A stretch of DNA of 46,413 bases from Collinsella sp. (GTDB taxonomy: Bacteria; Actinomycetota; Coriobacteriia; Coriobacteriales; Coriobacteriaceae), in the NCBI GenBank assembly GCA_029264355.1, contig JARIBW010000038.1:1-46413 (forward strand), in the 5' to 3' direction. Made by a program: the position numbers and the translations under genes. Shown one piece after another: positions 11,106 through 21,746 of this stretch. Within the stretch, counting starts at the first letter, position 1; each line of letters opens with the position of its first letter. A model generated the notes under the pieces. It did no database searches, was not told where the DNA came from, and was given only the letters and a program-made list of their open reading frames with translations.

Positions 11106-14100
11106 TGGCGGCACCCCCCTCATGTACCTGCGGTGTTATGGGACGGTTGATGCGTGTCAGCATATCATGCGCGGACGCGGAAAGCGCCCAATCGCGGAAG
11201 GTGGAGAACTCTCGACGGGCATGAAGGCCCTCGAGATACAGGATCGATCGATTCAGATCGACATGACCGGGGTGCTCGACCATCTCGATGGCGCGGGAAC
11301 CGCCATCGCCGGCCACGTGCGCGAAGCCGAGCTCCTCGAAAATGGCCAGGCCGCTGGGCACCGCCCGCTCGTCGACGGGCGTGCGGGCGTCGACCGCCAG
11401 GCACATCTGCGCGATGTCGAGATCGCTCGCGGGCAGCGGGTCCATGGGCGCCGCGCCGCGATGGCGGCGCCACATGGTCTGCAGCGCCCGGTACAAGGTC
11501 ACGAGCTCCCGGCGATCGGGGGCCGCGGCATCCAAAAGCCGCTCGTTGATGCGCGCATCACGGCCGGAGTAGAGCAGGTGGATGCTGGCGGGCTCACCAT
11601 CGCGCCCGGCACGGCCGCTCATCTGGTTGAACTCGATATCTCCGAAGGGCATGTGGTAGAGGACCACGTGACGGATGTCGGGGATGTTCACGCCCTCGCC
11701 GAAGGCGGAAGTGGACACGATGCAGGCAAGCTCGCCGTCGCGGAAGGCCGCCTCGACGGAGGCGCGCTCGGGACGCGTGAGCCCCGCATGGTAAAACGCG
11801 ATGCGCGCGCCCAGCTCGGGCACCCGACGACGCAACGTTCGGCACAGCGTCTGGGCCTGATCGCGCGAGTTCACGTACACGACGCTCTTCTGCCCCGTGG
11901 CGACGATCGACACCAGCCTGTTCTCGCGGCTGGAAAGATCGCGGCCGTCGTCGAGCTCCAGGTTCTCGCGCACGGCGGCGTCCACGATCCGATCGTCGAT
12001 GGGCAGCAACCGGCAGATCTCGGCCGCGACCTCGGCCGAAGCGGTCGCGGTCACCGCAAGGACGGTGGGGTCGAGCAAGTCGGTCAGGATTTGGGGCATG
12101 TCGAGGTAGGCCGTGCGGTCGCCGCCCTTGGCGCCCGCCACATGATGGGCCTCGTCCACAACGACGAACCCGATGCGGCGCGACGCGGCGAAGCGCCCGC
12201 GATGGATGGAGAGGAACTCGGGCGTGGTGAGGACGATATCGAGTTTCCCGCTCCCCAGCAGGGAGAACACGCGGTCGCGCGAGGCCGTGGGCGTGTCGCC
12301 CGTGAGGACGCCGACGCGGACCCCGAGGGCGGCGAGCGATTCCTGCAAGTGATATGCCTGGTCGGTCACGAGGGCGCGAAGCGGGTAGACGAAGATGCTC
12401 GCGGAGCCGTTGAGTATCGCCTCACGCACCGCATGGACGTGGAAGATGAGCGACTTGCCGCGACCCGTACCCATCACGGCGAGCACGCTGCGACGGTCCT
12501 TGAGGGCGGCGAGGGCCTCCATCTGCGCGCGATGGGGCTCGGCCGATCCGATGAACGTGTGAATGAGGTTGCGCGTGAGCTGCTCGTAGGGAAGGCGCGC
12601 CAGCGCGGCGCGACGGGCCGGGTCGATCGGGGTCGCGGCCGGGCGCGCGCATGCGAGCTCGGCCGCGCGCCTCCCCTCCCCCGCCCGCTCCTCGGCCCGG
12701 GCGGGGGCCCCACCCGTCAAGACGGGCTCCTCGCACGAGCGGCACAAGATGTCCTTGACCATGAGCTTGGGCTTCACGCGTCCCTGCCAGCACTCCGCGA
12801 CCGCCTCGAACACGAGGTCGACCACCGTGTCGCAATTGACCAGCCGTTCGACCTCGGGCGCCCGGAACATGATCGCCGGCACGCTCGCGGCGCCGTCCGT
12901 GGCGATGAACCGCATGTGGTCGCCCGTCTTGCCCACGGCCGCCCGATCGCACATCGTCACGCCGCGGGCGGCGAGCAGGGGAACGCGGTTGCCCTGGCCG
13001 AACGGCTCGAGCATCCCGATCTGGCGGATGGTCTCGATATCGAGCTCGTCAAGCCCCACCGTGGCGGCGATCTCGCCTCGGTCCTCGAAGGCCTCGGCCG
13101 GAAGATCGGCCAGGACGGCGTTCAGGCGGGCGCGCAGGGCGTCGAGGTTCTCGGCCGCACAGGTGACGCCGACGGCGCCGGCATGACCGCCGAAGCGAAT
13201 AAGCAGGTCGGAGCACTTCTCCACGGCCTCGAACAGGTTCACGGCGCCCACCGAGCGGCCCGATCCGCGAGCCACGCCGTCCTCGATGGAGAACAGCAGC
13301 GCGGGCACGTGGTAGCGGTTGACCAGACGGCTCGCGACGATGCCCTTCACGCCCTCGTGCCAGCCCTCCCCGCCCACGACGATGACGCGGCCGCCGTCAT
13401 ACGTGCGCTCGACGAGCTCCTCGGCCCGACCGGTGAGCTCGGCCTCGATCGCGCGACGCTGCCGGTTTATCTCCTCGAGCGCGGAGGCGAGGCGGCCGGC
13501 CTCCACCGCATCGCGGGCGAGAAGCAGGTCGAGGGCGAGCGTCGGGTCCGCCATGCGGCCGGCGGCGTTCAAGCGCGGGACGAGGGAGAAGGACAGCGCG
13601 TCGGCGGTGATGGTGGACAGGTCGGTCCTCGTGACCGCCGCCAGGGCGATGTAGCCGGGGCGGGCGGTCGAGCGCATATGCGCGATGCCGTCGGCCACGA
13701 GGGCGCGGTTCTCGGGCGTGAGGTACATCATGTCGCTCACCGTGCCGAGGGCGGCGACCTCCGTATAGGAGCGCCAGAGCTGCGGCTGCCCCAGGCGCTC
13801 GCCCAGGATCTGGACGAGCTTGAGGGCCACCCCGGCGCCCGCGAGCTCGCGGCTGGGGCTTTCGGACGCCATCTTGGGGTCGGTCACCGGGATACCGACG
13901 GGAACGAGGTCGGATGGCTCGTGATGGTCGGTCACCACGATATCGATCCCACGGTCGGCGAGCGCCGCGACCTCGTCGCGGGCGGCGATGCCGTTGTCCA
14001 CCGTGATGACGAGCGAGGGCCCGCACGCCTCGACCACGCGGTCGAGCGCCTGGGCCGTGAGGCCGTATCCCTCCTCGAAACGGTGGGGGATGAAGGGGTG

Positions 14101-14442
14101 CACCTGCGCGCCGAGCTGGCGCAGCGCCTCGGTCAGCAGGCAGGTCGAGGTGATGCCGTCCACGTCGAAATCGCCGAACACCGCGATGACCTCGCCGTCG
14201 CGCACGGCGCGCTCCACACGGGCGGCCACCTCGGCCATACCGGGGATGATGAGCGGGTCGGCCCAGTCGCGCTCGAGGGAGGGGCTGAGGAAGAGCCCGC
14301 CCTCCTCGACGCCGCCGATCCCGTGCGCGACCATGATGCGCGCGACCAAGGGCGCGATGCCGAGGGCGGAGGCGAGACGCTCCTCGAGCGCGGGGTTGTC
14401 GGGGGCGATGCACCAGCGGTGCGTGGTGGAGAGCGAAGCCAT
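11098..14442 (-). CDS. recJ: RecJ single-strand exonuclease fused to RecQ-like helicase
   Basis: The 1114-residue protein joins two DNA-repair enzymes. Residues 1-560 are RecJ-like: DHH-family motifs DFDVDG (91-96), TVDNGIA (148-153), TDHHEP (171-176), GTVSDM (233-238), and the DHHA1 segment with FGGHAGAVG (417-425). Residues about 615-1000 form an SF2 helicase: Walker A variant GTGRGKS (658-664), DEAHH (763-767), TATAS (798-802) and SGRAGRDGE (942-950). Between them is a low-complexity linker with a Cys pair at 567-570. A 5'-3' ssDNA nuclease with its own helicase would resect recombination or repair ends. The start at 14442 follows AAAGGA by 9 bases; the ATG at 14505 adds 21 unmatched residues. 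It overlaps rel downstream. Confidence 0.93.
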   Translation of the reverse strand: MASLSTTHRWCIAPDNPALEERLASALGIAPLVARIMVAHGIGGVEEGGLFLSPSLERDWADPLIIPGMAEVAARVERAVRDGEVIAVFGDFDVDGITSTCLLTEALRQLGAQVHPFIPHRFEEGYGLTAQALDRVVEACGPSLVITVDNGIAARDEVAALADRGIDIVVTDHHEPSDLVPVGIPVTDPKMASESPSRELAGAGVALKLVQILGERLGQPQLWRSYTEVAALGTVSDMMYLTPENRALVADGIAHMRSTARPGYIALAAVTRTDLSTITADALSFSLVPRLNAAGRMADPTLALDLLLARDAVEAGRLASALEEINRQRRAIEAELTGRAEELVERTYDGGRVIVVGGEGWHEGVKGIVASRLVNRYHVPALLFSIEDGVARGSGRSVGAVNLFEAVEKCSDLLIRFGGHAGAVGVTCAAENLDALRARLNAVLADLPAEAFEDRGEIAATVGLDELDIETIRQIGMLEPFGQGNRVPLLAARGVTMCDRAAVGKTGDHMRFIATDGAASVPAIMFRAPEVERLVNCDTVVDLVFEAVAECWQGRVKPKLMVKDILCRSCEEPVLTGGAPARAEERAGEGRRAAELACARPAATPIDPARRAALARLPYEQLTRNLIHTFIGSAEPHRAQMEALAALKDRRSVLAVMGTGRGKSLIFHVHAVREAILNGSASIFVYPLRALVTDQAYHLQESLAALGVRVGVLTGDTPTASRDRVFSLLGSGKLDIVLTTPEFLSIHRGRFAASRRIGFVVVDEAHHVAGAKGGDRTAYLDMPQILTDLLDPTVLAVTATASAEVAAEICRLLPIDDRIVDAAVRENLELDDGRDLSSRENRLVSIVATGQKSVVYVNSRDQAQTLCRTLRRRVPELGARIAFYHAGLTRPERASVEAAFRDGELACIVSTSAFGEGVNIPDIRHVVLYHMPFGDIEFNQMSGRAGRDGEPASIHLLYSGRDARINERLLDAAAPDRRELVTLYRALQTMWRRHRGAAPMDPLPASDLDIAQMCLAVDARTPVDERAVPSGLAIFEELGFAHVAGDGGSRAIEMVEHPGHVDLNRSILYLEGLHARREFSTFRDWALSASAHDMLTRINRPITPQVHEGGAANG

Positions 14443-14630
14443 GCGATCAAATCCTTTGTCGCCCGCTACGGCGGGCATGCACGTTGAACGAGTCAAAGTA
14501 TACACGTGCGTCCCGACAAGGACCGCACCCGCTCGGCGAACGCGGCGCGAAGAGCGGGACGCGACCTTGCAACGACACGGCAGGGCGAGTGGAGTATGCT
14601 GGATGCCAAAAACTGACCGAGGAGGTAGGC

Positions 14631-15623
14631 ATGGACGCCTGGAAACGGCTGGGGGGATTCATCGGGGCGAATATGCCCGTCATCGTCATTGGGTGCGTCA
14701 CCGCGGGCGTGTTGTTCCCGCACGGACTCGCCTGGCTCAAACCGCTCGTCCCGGCCCTCTTCGCCTTCATGACGTTTCAGGGCTCCCTCAGCAACACCTT
14801 GGGCCAGCTCGGCGGGGTGCTGCGCCATCCGGCGCCTCTGCTCGCCATCCTCGGCGTGACCCTCGTCGCCATGCCGGCCCTCGCGTTCCTCCTGTCGAAC
14901 GCGATCTTCGCCGGCAACACCGACATCGTCACCGGGATCTTGATCGAATACAGCGTCCCCATAGGAATCGTCAGCTTCATGTGGGTGGGCATGTTCTCGG
15001 GCGACACCGCGCTCGGCCTGACCGCGATCCTCGTCTCCACCCTCGTGTCGCCGATCACCATCCCCCTCACGCTCAAGCTGCTCATGGGCGCGAGCATCGA
15101 TGTCGATGCCCCGGCCATGATGCTCGACATGACGCTCATGATCGCGGTCCCGGCGCTCGCCGGCATGGTCGTGAACGACCTCACGAAGGGCTGGGGATGC
15201 AATGTGCTCTCGCCCGTCGCGTCCCCGCTCTCCAAGATGTTCCTCATGCTCATCATCGCATCGAACTCGACGGCCATGAGCGAGTACGTCCTGCACATGA
15301 CCTGGACGCGGCTGGGCGTCGTGCTGTTCGTCTTGCTATTCACGCTGAGCGGCTTTGCCTGGGGCGCCCTCACGGCACGGATCCTGCACGTGAGCGCACC
15401 CGCGGCCGCGACGATGAGCTTCGACTGCGGTCTGCGCAACATCTCGTCGGGGGTCGTGATCGCCGCGCGCTATTTCCCGGGGGAGGTCGTGTTCCCCGTC
15501 ATGTGCGGGACCTTGTTCCAGCAGTTGCTGGCCTCGCTGGTGGGGCGCGCCATGATGCGGACGGTCGGCCGGTGCGACACGCCGCGGGGGCGGGAAGAGC
15601 GCCGCGACGAGAGGCTCGACTAG
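14631..15623 (+). CDS. Bile acid:sodium symporter (BASS) family transporter
   Basis: A 330-residue integral membrane protein with about nine hydrophobic helices spanning nearly its full length. Segments such as SVPIGIVSFMWVGMFSGD (about 108-125) and CGLRNISSGVVIAARYFPG (about 264-282) resemble the SBF/BASS fold of sodium-coupled organic anion carriers. Family members move bile acids, pantothenate or keto-acids, and the substrate cannot be read here. GAGGAGG precedes the ATG at 14631 by 4-5 bases, so longer in-frame starts upstream are unlikely. It is divergent from recJ and convergent with cutC, sharing the palindrome CTAG as both stops. Confidence 0.82.
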   Translation: MDAWKRLGGFIGANMPVIVIGCVTAGVLFPHGLAWLKPLVPALFAFMTFQGSLSNTLGQLGGVLRHPAPLLAILGVTLVAMPALAFLLSNAIFAGNTDIVTGILIEYSVPIGIVSFMWVGMFSGDTALGLTAILVSTLVSPITIPLTLKLLMGASIDVDAPAMMLDMTLMIAVPALAGMVVNDLTKGWGCNVLSPVASPLSKMFLMLIIASNSTAMSEYVLHMTWTRLGVVLFVLLFTLSGFAWGALTARILHVSAPAAATMSFDCGLRNISSGVVIAARYFPGEVVFPVMCGTLFQQLLASLVGRAMMRTVGRCDTPRGREERRDERLD

Positions 15624-16297
15624 AGGACGACGATCTTGGTGCCGTGCAGCTCGTCGACGCCCAGGGCGGCGGCGACCTGCCCCGCGTTCTTGGCGGTGAT
15701 GCCGCCGCCGGGCAGGATCGTGAGACGGTCGCCCGCGTGGGCGATCAGGGCGCGGAGACGGTCGTAGTTGTCCTCGATGGGCGTGTTGGCCGGGCCTCCG
15801 TGCGTGAGGATGCGATCGACCCCGATCTCCGCCAGCGCGTCGATCGCGGCGAGCTGTCCGGCCTCATCGAGCGCATCGAACGCCATGTGGAACGTGATGC
15901 CGAGCTCGCGACCGCGCATCTCGCCCACGCTGCGGGCCACCTTGACGAGACGGCCGGTGGCGTCGAGATCCAGCTCGAAGCCCTTGCCCTTGGAGCGGCG
16001 CTTGAGGCAGCCGAGGACGACGCCGTCGACGCCGTTGGCGCCCGCATAGCGGATATCCGTCTCCATCGCCTTCATCTCCGCCTTGGAATAGTCGAAGTTG
16101 CCGCGACGGGGGCGGATGATCACGCGCAGCTCGGCTCCCTCATGCTCGCGCACGATGCGCACCGCCTGCTCGATCACACCGGCGGAGGGCGTGGTTCCAC
16201 CCTGGGCGAGGTTGTCGCACAGCTCGATGCGGTCGGCGCCGGCGCGCAGGGCCGCCTCGATATTGGTGAAGTTCTCGGCGCAATATTCGAACAGCAT
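15620..16297 (-). CDS. cutC: CutC family protein
   Basis: The 225-residue protein starts MLFEYCAENFTNIEAALRAG, followed by ADRIELCDNLAQGGTTPS (about 21-38), RPRRGNFDYS (about 65-74) and a C-terminal ILPGGGI. This is the CutC TIM-barrel family, historically tied to copper handling; the biochemical role is not settled. GGGAGAA lies 3 bases before the ATG at 16297. The last codon overlaps the stop of the convergent transporter gene. Confidence 0.9.
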   Translation of the reverse strand: MLFEYCAENFTNIEAALRAGADRIELCDNLAQGGTTPSAGVIEQAVRIVREHEGAELRVIIRPRRGNFDYSKAEMKAMETDIRYAGANGVDGVVLGCLKRRSKGKGFELDLDATGRLVKVARSVGEMRGRELGITFHMAFDALDEAGQLAAIDALAEIGVDRILTHGGPANTPIEDNYDRLRALIAHAGDRLTILPGGGITAKNAGQVAAALGVDELHGTKIVVL

Positions 16298-16454
16298 AGG
16301 TTCTCCCAAAAAATCGAAACGTGTGCCCCCAGGATAACGCACGCCCCCGCGTCTCATTCGGGAACGGGCTCGAATTCGCGAGATCGGGCACGTCTCGAAT
16401 TTGCGCCCTCCTCCGGACGAGGCGCATTCCCGCGGGGCGTCGGCGCATGAAAAT

Positions 16455-16491
16455 GCGCGCCTCCCGCCGGATGGCATTGCGGGAGGCGCGC
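16455..16491 (-). terminator. Terminator of the liv operon
   Basis: A 13-bp perfect GC stem (16455-16467 with 16479-16491, 11-base loop) lies 44 bases after the livF stop. It is followed on the minus strand by ATTTTC. Confidence 0.85.
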
Positions 16492-16534
16492 GAGGCAGGG
16501 ACGTCGGGGCTCGGGCACGGACCCGAGACCGACG

Positions 16535-17248
16535 TCAGCCACCGAGATAAGCGCGGCGGACGTCGTCGTTGTGCAGGAGTTCCTCACCCGTGCCGGAGAG
16601 CGCGACCTTGCCCGTCTCCATCACGTAGGCGCGGGTGGCGATCGAAAGCGCCATCTGGGCGTTCTGCTCGACGAGCAGGATCGTGGTGCCCGATTCGTGC
16701 AGGTCATTCACGATTTGGAAGATCTGCTCGATGAGAATGGGCGCCAGGCCCATGGAGGGCTCGTCGAGCATGAGCAGATGGGGGTTGCTCATGAGGGCAC
16801 GGCCCATGGCGAGCATCTGCTGCTCGCCGCCGGACAGCGTGCCGGCCACCTGCCGGCGGCGCTCCCTCAAACGTGGAAAATGCGCGTAGACGCGCTCAAG
16901 GCCGGGGGCGATCTCGGAGTTGGGACGGGTGTAGGCACCCATTTCGAGATTCTCCTCGACGGTCATCTGCGCGAAGACGCGGCGCCCCTCCGGGACGTGC
17001 GCCAGGCCGCGAGACACGAGCTTGTCGGCGGGGGTGCGCGTGATGTCCTCTCCCATGAACTCGACGGAACCGGTGTCGGGGCGCAGAAGGCCGGAGACGG
17101 TCTTGAGCGTGGTGGACTTGCCGGCGCCGTTCGCGCCGATGAGCGCCACGATCTCGCCGTCGAACACCTGGAATGAGACGTCCTTGATGGCGTGGATCGC
17201 GCCGTAATACACGTTGATGGCCTCGACGTTCAAGATACGATGTGCCAT
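16535..17248 (-). CDS. livF: Branched-chain amino acid ABC transporter ATPase LivF
   Basis: One of the two ATPase subunits of a leucine/isoleucine/valine importer. The 237-residue protein has Walker A GANGAGKS (38-45), signature LSGGEQQM (about 138-145), Walker B LLMLDEP and the switch segment ILLVEQN. The start at 17248 is preferred over an in-frame GTG at 17257, which would sit directly against the AAGGAGG site. It is the last gene of livJHMGF, 5 bases after livG, with the strong terminator at 16455 beyond it. Confidence 0.95.
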   Translation of the reverse strand: MAHRILNVEAINVYYGAIHAIKDVSFQVFDGEIVALIGANGAGKSTTLKTVSGLLRPDTGSVEFMGEDITRTPADKLVSRGLAHVPEGRRVFAQMTVEENLEMGAYTRPNSEIAPGLERVYAHFPRLRERRRQVAGTLSGGEQQMLAMGRALMSNPHLLMLDEPSMGLAPILIEQIFQIVNDLHESGTTILLVEQNAQMALSIATRAYVMETGKVALSGTGEELLHNDDVRRAYLGG

Positions 17249-17253
17249 GGCCC

Positions 17254-18097
<844 letters not shown>

Positions 18098-18105
<8 letters not shown>

Positions 18106-19186
18106 CGGTTCCCACCTCTTTCCCATGCGATACGAAGCGCGCCTTGAGGCGCCCCACGGCCCCCTTGACCGTATCGTTGTTCGACACGATCATGACCAGG
18201 ATGAGCACGACCGCGTAGACGAGCATGCGGTAATCGGAGAACTGCCGCAGGGCCTCGGGCAAGATGGTGAGCGCCACGGCGGCCACGATCGACCCGCGCA
18301 TGTTGCCCAGGCCGCCCAGGACCACGAACACCAGGATGAGGATCGAGGTGTTGAAGTCGAACTTGGTGGCCGACAGCTGCGAGAAACCGTTGCCGAACAG
18401 GGCGCCGGCGGCCCCGGCGAGCGCGGCGGACACCACGAAGGCGATCATGCGGTACTTGGTGGTCGAGATGCCCACGCTCTCGGCGGCGATGCGGTTGTCG
18501 CGCACGGCCATGATGGCGCGGCCCGTGCGGCTGCGCACCAGATTGAGCACCACGACGAGGGCGACCATGACGAGCAGGAACCCGGCGACGAAGGTGGAGA
18601 TGACCTCCACGCCCGAGGCGCCCTGCGCGCCCTTGATGATCGCCACACCGCCCTCGGAGAGGTTGAGATCGCCAGCCGACAGGCTGCCCGTGAGATTGAA
18701 CAGCACGTGGAGGCCGCGCTCATCCACGCCCACGATCAGGCAGGTGACGATCTCCTTGATGATCTCGCCGAATGCAAGGGTCACGATGGCGAGGTAGTCC
18801 CCCGACAGGCGCAGGACGGGGATGCCGATGACGAATCCCGCCAGCGCGGCCGACGCCGCCCCGACGATCACGGCGATGACCAGGCGCAGGCCGTCGTCGG
18901 GGACGACCTCGGTCAAACTCATGGCCGCGACGATACCGGTGTACGCGCCGACGCTCATGAAGCCCGCATGACCGAGCGACAGGTCGCCGGCGACGCCGAC
19001 CACCAGATTGAGCGAAAGCGCCATGACGACATAGGAGCAGATCGGGACGAGCTGGCCCGCGATCATGCGGGGGATCATGCGGTTCGCCTGCAGGAGGCAG
19101 ACGACGGCGAAAGCGGCGATCACGAGCGCGTATGTGATGAGGTCCCGTCGGGCCCTCGTATTTTGCATGCACTTCATCATGGACAT
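18098..19186 (-). CDS. livM: Branched-chain amino acid ABC transporter permease LivM
   Basis: A 362-residue membrane protein with about nine to ten helices. The family segments are ALSLNLVVGVAGDLSLGHAGF (about 56-76), the coupling-helix region GRAIMAVRDNRIAAESVGI and the C-terminal FVVLGGLGNMRGSIVAA. It forms the translocation path together with LivH. It begins 1-3 bases beyond the livH stop and overlaps livG at the other end. Confidence 0.94.
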
Positions 19187-19189
19187 CGC

Positions 19190-20071
19190 CTACACCTTCT
19201 CCGGAACGTACTTGCCGAACAGACCCGCGGGCTTGACCAGCAGCACGACGATGAGCACGCCGAACACGATGGAATTCGCAAGGCTCGTGGAGATATACGC
19301 CTGCGCCATGGCCTCGATGATGCCGAGCAGGATGCCGCCGACGAAGGCGCCGGGGATCGAGCCGATGCCGCCGAACACGGCGGCGGTGAACGCCTTGATA
19401 CCGGGCATGGAGCCCGTGGTGGGCTGCAGGACCGGCGAGTAGGAGCACAGCAGCACGCCGGCGATGGCGGCCAGCGCGGAGCCGATGGCAAAGGTCATGG
19501 AGATGGTTCGGTTGACGTTGATGCCCATGAGCTGAGCTGCGGCCTTGTCCTCAGAGCAAGCGCGCATGGCCTTGCCCATCTTGGTCTTGCCGGTGAACCA
19601 CATGAGGCCCGCCATGATGATGAGGCACGCAGCGACGGTCACGATGCCGACCGCCGAGACGTTGTAGGCGCGCAGGGCCTCGGGAACCTGGAAACTCACG
19701 ATCGACGTGAAGTTCTTGGGCGTGGCGCCCCAGATGAGCTGGGCGGCGTTTTGCAGGAAATACGAGACGCCGATGGCGGTGATGAGGACGGCGAGCGGGC
19801 CCGCCTGACGCAAGGGCTTGTAAGCCAGGCCCTCGATGAGGATGCCCAGCGCCGTGCACACCGCCGCGGCGGCGAGCACCGAGACGATGGCGGGCAGGCC
19901 CAGGTAGGAGGTCACCACAAATGAGACGTACGCGCCGATCATGATGACGTCGCCGTGGGCGAAGTTCAACATCTTCGCGATGCCGTAGACCATGGTGTAG
20001 CCGAGCGCGATGATCGCGTACACGCTGCCCATGGTGAGGCCGTTGGCGAGGTATTGCAAAAAGACCGTCAT
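19190..20071 (-). CDS. livH: Branched-chain amino acid ABC transporter permease LivH
   Basis: A 293-residue inner-membrane permease. Landmarks are GSVYAIIALGYTMVYGIAKM (about 15-34), LNFAHGDVIMIGAY, the coupling segment GKAMRACSEDKAAAQLMGIN, and the glycine-rich VFGGIGSIPGAFVGG. It starts at 20071, preceded by AAAGGGGG about 9 bases upstream. The ATG at 20143 would add 24 residues without family match. Confidence 0.95.
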   Translation of the reverse strand: MTVFLQYLANGLTMGSVYAIIALGYTMVYGIAKMLNFAHGDVIMIGAYVSFVVTSYLGLPAIVSVLAAAAVCTALGILIEGLAYKPLRQAGPLAVLITAIGVSYFLQNAAQLIWGATPKNFTSIVSFQVPEALRAYNVSAVGIVTVAACLIIMAGLMWFTGKTKMGKAMRACSEDKAAAQLMGINVNRTISMTFAIGSALAAIAGVLLCSYSPVLQPTTGSMPGIKAFTAAVFGGIGSIPGAFVGGILLGIIEAMAQAYISTSLANSIVFGVLIVVLLVKPAGLFGKYVPEKV

Positions 20072-20098
20072 GCGCGAATCCCCCTTTCTTCGCGTGAA

Positions 20099-20156
20099 GG
20101 GAACCGCAGTTCCCGCAACCGAAAGCAGGGACAAAGCTCCCAAGCCCTGTCCCCGC
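20099..20156 (-). other. Tandem hairpins in the livJ-livH gap
   Basis: Two short inverted repeats (about 20127-20152, with GGGACA/TGTCCC, and 20099-20114, GGGAAC/GTTCCC) lie between livJ and livH without a T-run. Such hairpins after a binding-protein gene often protect its mRNA or limit read-through so that the binding protein is made in excess. The role here is inference. Confidence 0.4.
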
Positions 20157-20197
20157 GCCGGGTTCGACGTGTGCTTGCGGACGTTATCGGGCGCGCC

Positions 20198-21382
20198 TTA
20201 CGCCGGGACGTACTTGCCGCCCTCGATGACGTAGACGGTGGTCTCCTTCTCGACCTCGCCCTTGTCATTCCAGGTGAGCGTGCCGGTAAGACCCTCGACC
20301 GTGATCTTGGTCATGGCCTCGGGGAGCGCATCGGCGACCTCCGCCGGATCTGCGTCGGCACCGAGGCCGGCCTCTGCGAGCGCCAGCGCCACGGCGTGCA
20401 CCGAATCGTAGGCGTCGGCGGCGAACTGGTCGGGAGTCTCGCCGTAGGCCTCCTTGTAAGCCGTCACGAAATCGGCGTTCTTGGGGTCGTCCGCGGAAAA
20501 CGGCGTCATGAGGTACAGCCCCTCGGCAAGCGCGGCGTCAAAGCCCTCGACGCCCAAGATGCCGTCCATGCCGTCGCAGCCCATTACCTTTACGTCATAG
20601 CCCATGTCCGAGGCGTTGGTGAGCATGACCGAGGCGGGGGTGTAGTAGATAGGGGCGTAGATCAGCGTCGCGCCGGCATTCTTGGCCTTCGTGAGCTGGT
20701 TGGTGAAGCTGGTGGCGGAGTCGTCCTTGAAGGTCTCCTTGTCCACGATATCGAGCTTGAGTTCCTCTGCCTTCTCGAGGAATGCGTCGTGAACGCCCGC
20801 GGAGTACGTGTCGCCGGCATTGTGGAAGGTCGCGATCTTCTCATTCGGGAAGTTCTCCGCGAGCCATTCGGCGGAATGGGCGCCGATCGCTGGGTCGCTG
20901 TAGCACGCGCGGAACACGACGGTCTTGCCGTCCGTGACATCCGGGGCCGTGGCGGAAGGCGTGAGCATGAACAGATGCGCGTTCTCGGCCTCCTGGGCGA
21001 CGGCCAGCGAGCACCCGGTCGTGGTGGGGCCCACGAGCGCCTGCATCCCCCAATCGGCCAGGCTGTTGAAGGCGTTGACGGCCTTCTCGCCATCGGCGAC
21101 ATCGTCCTCGGCCTTGAAGGCGAGCGGCAGCTCGTCTGTGGAGAAGTCCTTGCAACCCAATTCGGCGCCACCGGTGACGGAGGTGCCGTAGGAGGCGGCG
21201 GGGCCGGTCAGCGGGCCCATGGAGCCGATCTTGAACGCGGGGGCACCCGAGCCGCCATCCGCGCCCGAGCCGCCGTCGGAGCAGCCGCTAATAAGGGAAC
21301 ACGCCCCCAGACCTGCTACGCCTGCGATAACGCTCCTGCGATTCATAACAGGATTGAATGACTTACCGGTGAGGCTCGACAT
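20198..21382 (-). CDS. livJ: Branched-chain amino acid ABC transporter substrate-binding lipoprotein
   Basis: A 394-residue extracellular receptor. The N-terminus has a twin Arg (15-16), a hydrophobic stretch and the lipobox LISGC (Cys34), followed by a Gly/Ser-rich linker, so it is lipid-anchored; export by Sec or Tat is open. The mature part begins FKIGSMGPLTGPAASYG, the usual LivJ/LivK opening, and includes the ligand-pocket-type segments PSATAPDVTDG and TYSAGVHDAF. GAGAGGAGAG lies directly before the ATG. It is the first gene of the operon, upstream of livHMGF. Confidence 0.94.
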   Translation of the reverse strand: MSSLTGKSFNPVMNRRSVIAGVAGLGACSLISGCSDGGSGADGGSGAPAFKIGSMGPLTGPAASYGTSVTGGAELGCKDFSTDELPLAFKAEDDVADGEKAVNAFNSLADWGMQALVGPTTTGCSLAVAQEAENAHLFMLTPSATAPDVTDGKTVVFRACYSDPAIGAHSAEWLAENFPNEKIATFHNAGDTYSAGVHDAFLEKAEELKLDIVDKETFKDDSATSFTNQLTKAKNAGATLIYAPIYYTPASVMLTNASDMGYDVKVMGCDGMDGILGVEGFDAALAEGLYLMTPFSADDPKNADFVTAYKEAYGETPDQFAADAYDSVHAVALALAEAGLGADADPAEVADALPEAMTKITVEGLTGTLTWNDKGEVEKETTVYVIEGGKYVPA

Positions 21383-21746
21383 GCGGCTCTCCTCTCAAAT
21401 GCAGCCCGTCATGGCGCACGGGCGGTGTACCTGCCCTCACGGCGATTCGCCAGCGAGGTCGCTTCAGCTTACACGCTTTACCAAAGAAAAGTATCTTCGG
21501 GAACGTTCGAAATATCGGCGAAACAATCCATGCCTTTTGCCCGCATGCGCTCGCCGCTCACATGGCCCATGACCCGCCGCACGCGCTTTTATGCTATACG
21601 CCACCCGCCGCGCCACCGACCGCACACGTCCTGCAGCGGGAGCGCACCTCAAAGCGGGCGCGCACCTCAAAGCGGGTAGAATGCTGGGAACACGAACGCG
21701 ATCGAGCCCCGCTGGGCGACATGCCCGGGGAGAACAGGAGCCTTCC
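21383..21746. promoter_or_regulatory. Divergent livJ/hom intergenic region with tandem repeat
   Basis: No gene is seen in these 364 bases. They hold a tandem direct repeat of a 17-base unit, GCGCACCTCAAAGCGGG (21642-21658 and 21660-21676), directly followed by TAGAAT (21677-21682), a possible -10 box for hom. The repeat occupies the expected -35/spacer region, so it could be an operator. An AT-richer stretch with GAACGTTC (around 21502) lies nearer livJ; I could not fix a livJ promoter. Confidence 0.4.

Noticed and set aside
11053-14487. A 1144-codon open frame on the plus strand
   Set aside because: Exact antisense of the recJ-helicase fusion, with no family motifs and a low-complexity His/Asp/Gly/Ala translation.
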